Shown: one piece after another, positions 60,501-64,000 of the stretch | Position numbering within the stretch: the stretch's first letter is position 1 | Layout of the letters: the number at the start of each line of letters is the position of its first letter | DNA from: Watersipora subatra | Lineage: Eukaryota > Bryozoa > Gymnolaemata > Cheilostomatida > Watersiporidae | DNA: 64,000 nucleotides | Assembly (NCBI RefSeq): GCF_963576615.1 | Contig: NC_088712.1 | Coordinates: forward strand, 29,851,870 to 29,915,869 | Direction of reading: 5' to 3' | Notes under the pieces: generated by a model | What the model was told of the DNA's origin: nothing | Database searches by the model: none | The model's input: only the letters and a program-made list of their open reading frames with translations | Program-made: the position numbers and the translations under genes

Positions 60501-63500
60501 AAACACCCTGTTAGACCCCCTGATATAGACACCGTGTTAGACCCCCTGATATAGACACCCTGTTAGACCCCCTGATATAGACACCGTGTTAAACCCCCTG
60601 ATTTAGACACCGTGTTAGAGCTCCTGGACTAAAATGACACCAGTAAAAAGGCCCAAACACTGCTCAAAAGTATCTGTTTATACAAAAGAAAAGATTTCAA
60701 GAGTTTCTAGATAGGGTGTTAGTACATCTGGAAATAGCTGAACAGCTAAATGCAGGAACTCAGGATATTCAGAGACAGCTTAGTTGTCTATGAAGAAGAG
60801 TAAAACTCATAAAGTAAAGCATCAAGTCGGCGCAAAATCTCAAATCTGATTTGAATAAAGATTTCCATGGTTAAACTTGAGAATATGGTTTTTTCTCTTG
60901 CAGCACTTGGGAGAGAAAACAGCGTATATGGGTGGCTATATACTAGGGGTGTTATTATGTATACTAATACTTTGACAGGCTTGTGTTATGTGAGAGAGAG
61001 TCAGGTTTGTCGATGAAGCGAGGAGAATAAGTAGCTGTGCAATTATTGTGGTTTTTGTGGATCGATTGGTTTAGGTGTTTGATTGTCGGTTTACCAAACT
61101 GAATGTCAAAAACTGGAGTTGCGTTGGAAGCAATATTTTATCTTAACCTTTAACCCTGGCTTTGGATGGATAGACAGACAGACAGGCAGATACCGCTTTT
61201 CTTGTAGCAAAGATATATTTTTGTTTTACTTTATTTTAGACATATACATATTGTTCTCTTTGTAGCGCAGACCTTTCTGTATAAGAAAAATAAAAAAATC
61301 GATTGAACTAGACATTGAAGGTGTGCGATCCTTGACTCAGCGTGAAATTACCGTAATCATGGCCCCTAAACCGAGTGAAAGTGATAAGAAAAAAAGAAAA
61401 CGCTGTCGATACAAACCAATACTACTACAGCTACTGTATAGTCAGTCATTAACTTAAAAAGCTAATTTTAGCTTTTTTTCTTTTTGAATGGCCAAAGGAG
61501 TTTGTTTGAGAATACCTTAGAAGAGATTAGGCAGTTTACATGTATTTTACTGTTAATAAACATAACATTAACGTTCCTGGCACTGATTATTTAGGTTGTA
61601 GGAGCATCATCTATATTATTTTTTTATATAGGGCGAGTCTCAGGGAATCTTCCAAAGTTCAATTCTGCTCTTCCAGTCATTGCTTATCCTCATAAATGTC
61701 TAACAATATTTTTTCTGACCAAAATTCCTAAAAGCCTTATGCAAATTGCACTCAGACTGCTGCTACAAGATATGATGTTTAAAGGTTGACTTGCAACAAA
61801 ATTCACATTACAGTTATTTGGTATCAAAAGATTCACCATGTCTTACTCTGCTGTGTTGTAGGTGCAAAATATGTGGACATGTGATTACAAGCTCTTAAAA
61901 GCTAAAAACGAACAGTTAATCGCCGCCATCACAAAACTGCCATAGATTAGAATCCTTTTCGAAAATGGCTCAAATGGGACATAGATGAACAAGATGGCTT
62001 CTGTTTACACTTTCATGCAACCTCATTCATCGAAATATTTTCACAGATATATACTTCACGCATTCAATAAAACCATGTTTATTGTCCTTACGCGTCTATT
62101 TCATCATCATTGTAATGCTGTAATTTTGAACACTGATATCTCAACACCTAACGTGAAAATTCGTTTTAAGTTTTTAACCTTAGCTCGAAGGAGTGCATAT
62201 CATCCTCTGATAAACATGATGAGCTTGTTGGTCACCTGTGATAGTCGAAAAATGCTGCAGAAAGAATGGGTCACATGATCAGATTACGACTAGACGACTA
62301 GACCGAGCTGAAACAAAACTGTAAACTAGCGAGCATCTATATTAAGTAAGGGCTCTTCGATAAAACCCGAAGTGTTCGTCATAAACTAATACTAAGAGAA
62401 GTTTCATATTGAGCCTTTTATTGGCCTTTCAATTCACGTGAGAACATCATGTCTCAAAACAATAACCAAATCATTTTACTACGTCAGAGAAATAAATTGA
62501 TTCCAATCTACAGCGGTTTTTATGGCGGCGATCAATCGTTCGTTTTTCAGCTTTTAAGAGCTTGTAATCACATTTCCACATACTTTTCGCCTACAACACA
62601 GCAGAGTAAGACATGGTGAATCTTTTGAAACCAAATAATTGTAATGTGAGTTTCGTTGCAAGTACACCTTTAATGTAGTTGGTATTATTTCTGCTACAAC
62701 AGTAACCTTTTTATACACACACTTCTATGTAATCATTGTTATTATTAATTGAACATAATCATTATTTTTATTTTGTTTTTCTCACTTCGTAATGATTGTA
62801 TCAGTGTCAAATCATTTTCATTGTAATCACTGTAGTCAAACAGACTATGTAGCGATTACTTGCTAATTATTTCATGGTTAAACACCTTTCCATTTGCTTC
62901 ATTTCTCTCTTAATTTATTTGAACAGCACATAACACCTTCCACATGATATGAAGTTTAAAAGTTAGAATGGTAACTGCTGTTACATGTTAAATAAAAATA
63001 AATTTTTTGTCCAAAGACCTTTTTATTACCCTGGTAACACTGGGCATTCAGCTAGTCTGTATTATAATAAAAGCAGTGTCTGTCTGTCCGTCCACCCAAA
63101 GCCACAGTTGAAGGTTGGAAAAAGGATTCCATCGTACAGGCTTTGAACTCTCGACTTTTAGCATGGTAAACCGGCGTTCCAGCAACTGCACAGCCAACCG
63201 ACCACCATTATTTTAGAATAAGTGCGAGCATAGTAATTACACCTGATGATTGCTCATGGTAAACTAGACTGTCCAGGGTACTAGCAGAGATGAAAAGAAG
63301 TTTCTAGCACTTATTGTATGCATATTATTGACTTCAACTAAATTACTGGACCTTTTTAAAAACAGTGCCGAGCAGGTAGACTTATGCTTGCATCACATGG
63401 TCAGTGCAGTTAACATTTCAACCAATATTTGGAGTTTCACTTACCTGCTCATCGGACTGTTCAGAAGACTGGCTTTGAATGGCTGGATCTTGGCTCAGAG

Positions 63501-63561
63501 TTTCAATTTTGACAAAAGCTTCATCACAGGTGATCGAGTTAGCCGAGTCACTTTTTTCTAC
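54522..63561 (-). CDS. ARID4: ARID4-like chromatin protein, 3' part, 5 exons
   Basis: Minus-strand exons: 63561-63445, 59682-59494, 58246-58096, 57355-57212, 54694-54522 (stop TAG at 54524-54522); earlier exons lie beyond the window. All phases agree. The first exons encode Ser/Glu/Asp-rich, probably disordered sequence. The third has a basic stretch (QQLAAKRSPRPKY). The end reads KYNFRIE, then a coiled coil DERIEYLVNKMAEIRSFY, then IERKKRRVRQ. Vertebrate ARID4A/B end similarly: an aromatic-x-F strand, ERI..L..K..EIR..Y...KSEV, and a basic run. ARID4 proteins recruit SIN3-HDAC in the nucleus. The call rests on this C-terminus only; the ARID, Tudor and chromo domains are outside the window. 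Confidence 0.75.
54712..56514. repeat. 66-bp minisatellite, about 27 copies
   Basis: Unit 'gtatgactagtatagagagt' then 'atgtacttctatggctagtt' then 'atatcatggtgatagtggta' then 'ggtagt'. Variants (64-65 bp; tacagag/gagagag) recur in blocks. It begins about 18 bp upstream (in transcript sense) of the last ARID4 exon. Confidence 0.97.
56668..56990 (+). repeat. Dispersed repeat, copy 1
   Basis: Starts 'actagatgaatgccgggtta', then 'aaagtctttggacagaaaat'. An inverted copy is at about 62870-63055 ('actagctgaatgcccagtg' on minus). Shared 'ttaccattctaacttttaa'. TE class not recognised. Confidence 0.6.
57640..57810 (+). repeat. Intronic repeat, copy 1
   Basis: 'gattcgctcatattttaaat', 'gtctgctgctgagtgaaaca' and 'gacttctggagtagaatt' recur in the same order at 58445-58608. 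The two copies lie on either side of ARID4 exon 58246-58096. Confidence 0.75.
58445..58608 (+). repeat. Intronic repeat, copy 2
   Basis: Diverged direct copy of 57640-57810. It ends at the edge of the 14-bp array. Confidence 0.75.
58611..59356. repeat. 14-bp minisatellite, about 53 copies
   Basis: Unit 'tagacccgtatacg' with cac/tat and gta/cta changes. 'cgtatacg' within the unit is self-complementary. Long ORFs on minus with a 14-residue period (GLRIRVYVYGSTYT) come from the repeat. In an ARID4 intron. Confidence 0.97.
59809..59917. repeat. 36-bp repeat, 3 copies
   Basis: Unit 'agtaagtcatacatcactta' plus 'taactactctcagcaa', three identical or nearly identical copies. Confidence 0.95.
60193..60616. 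repeat. 26-bp minisatellite, about 16 copies
   Basis: Unit 'ctgatatagacaccctgtta' plus 'gacccc' with small indels. Confidence 0.94.
60790..61613. mobile_element. Diverged relative of the transposon at 17660-19804
   Basis: Shares 'cacttgggaga', 'tgtcgat.aagcg', 'gtcgatacaaacca', 'catgtattttactgtta' and a right end 'gttgtaggagcatcat', all in order. It lacks the 45-bp expansion. The left end is not clear. Confidence 0.6.
61779..62673. mobile_element. Fold-back (long-TIR) element, copy 3
   Basis: TTTAAAGGTTGACTTGCAAC on the left, its inverse on the right with one change (gtacacctttaa). Arms continue through 'caagctcttaaaagct' and 'ggcggcgat'. TTAA at both ends. In an ARID4 intron. Confidence 0.83.
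62870..63055 (-). repeat. Dispersed repeat, copy 2
   Basis: Inverted relative of 56668-56990, with 'aaagacctttttattaccct' and 'attcagctagt'. Confidence 0.6.
63055..63205 (-). mobile_element. tRNA-derived SINE-like repeat
   Basis: On minus: 'ttggctgtgcagttgctgga' (box A position) and 'gagagttcaaagcctg' (box B-like), followed by a tail with 'gacagacagaca'. No tRNA fold, so not a tRNA gene. Confidence 0.5.
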
Positions 63562-63768
63562 CTGCCAACATGTCACAGAGTGCCAAAATGTAAATCACAA
63601 CAGACCACCATGCATCAAAATAGTGTCCGCGCTGATGAGCTCGCCCGTAAATGACACCCCATCAAGGAACCCATGTTAAAATGGAGTAGAGTGAGAAGGT
63701 GTCAGAAAGGTGTCGGAATGTGTCGCGCGAGCTCACGGCTCATCAAATTATGTCGTGATGAGTAAAGT

Positions 63769-64000
63769 ACCGTACTTTTCGGACTATTAGCCTCTACATT
63801 TTTCTGATGATTTGAGCCATGCGGCTTATATAAGGTGCGACTATTCTGTGGCTTTTTCTTTCACCACTAGGGCGCATTAACCAGAATCTTCAGTTAGTGC
63901 GCCTCTAGCAGTGAAAGAAAATACGAAATAATGCCTAACGGAACTGTTTCGTTAGACACTTGGTTAAAAAGCATCGGTTAATACGAAACAGTGCCGTTAG
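63769..64000 (+). mobile_element. Start of a DNA element, cut by the window edge
   Basis: 'taccgtacttttcggacta' is like the ends of widespread animal DNA transposons with 'cggactataagg' termini. Inside, 'ctttcaccactagggcgca' and 'tgcgcctctagcagtgaaag' form an imperfect hairpin. The right end is outside. Confidence 0.4.

Overview
The window is nuclear DNA of an invertebrate animal. It is AT-rich, its genes are split by introns with GT/AG ends, and most of the space is held by transposable elements and minisatellites. The mix of P, hAT, piggyBac-like and Ty3-type elements with long-armed fold-back elements would suit a lophotrochozoan such as a mollusc or bryozoan, but the species cannot be fixed from this sequence. 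No prokaryotic operon, CRISPR array or rRNA gene was seen.

Four conserved host genes can be assembled exon by exon with matching intron phases. (1) The 3' end of AQR, the spliceosomal intron-binding helicase Aquarius, lies on + from 1 to 21192 (seven exons). (2) A complete GMF (glia maturation factor) gene lies on - from 30099 to 24718 (six exons, 142 codons, the first exon coding only the initiator Met). (3) A complete TTC9-type tetratricopeptide gene lies on + from 50029 to 54225 (four exons, 193 codons). (4) The 3' end of a gene on -, 63561 to 54522 (five exons), has a C-terminus resembling ARID4A/B, a SIN3-HDAC subunit. TTC9 and ARID4 converge, with about 300 bp between their stop codons. 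AQR and GMF also converge, separated by a piggyBac relic.

Layout: 1-21192 is AQR with TE-filled introns, including a block at 5.1-11.9 kb bounded by inverted arms and holding 40-bp and 21-bp minisatellites. 21.7-24.0 kb holds a 248-bp tandem duplication and a decayed piggyBac transposase. 24.7-30.1 kb is GMF with a hAT insertion. 30.3-32.4 kb is an 86-bp satellite just upstream of GMF. 35.3-36.0 kb is a solo LTR. 36138-41694 is a full-length P element with perfect 27-bp ends and an 8-bp target duplication. 42.3-47.0 kb is a decayed Ty3/gypsy-type element. 47-49.9 kb holds retroelement relics and a hAT MITE. 50.0-54.2 kb is TTC9, with a 2.4-kb 27-bp minisatellite in intron 1. 54.5-64 kb is the ARID4 3' end with 66-, 14-, 36- and 26-bp arrays in its introns.

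The host genes are housekeeping genes (splicing, actin-branch disassembly, TPR scaffold, chromatin) and do not form one pathway. The strongest unusual items are the apparently young P element, the fold-back family (three copies), the inverted-arm minisatellite block, and a possible remnant of ancestral linkage among GMF, TTC9 and ARID4.
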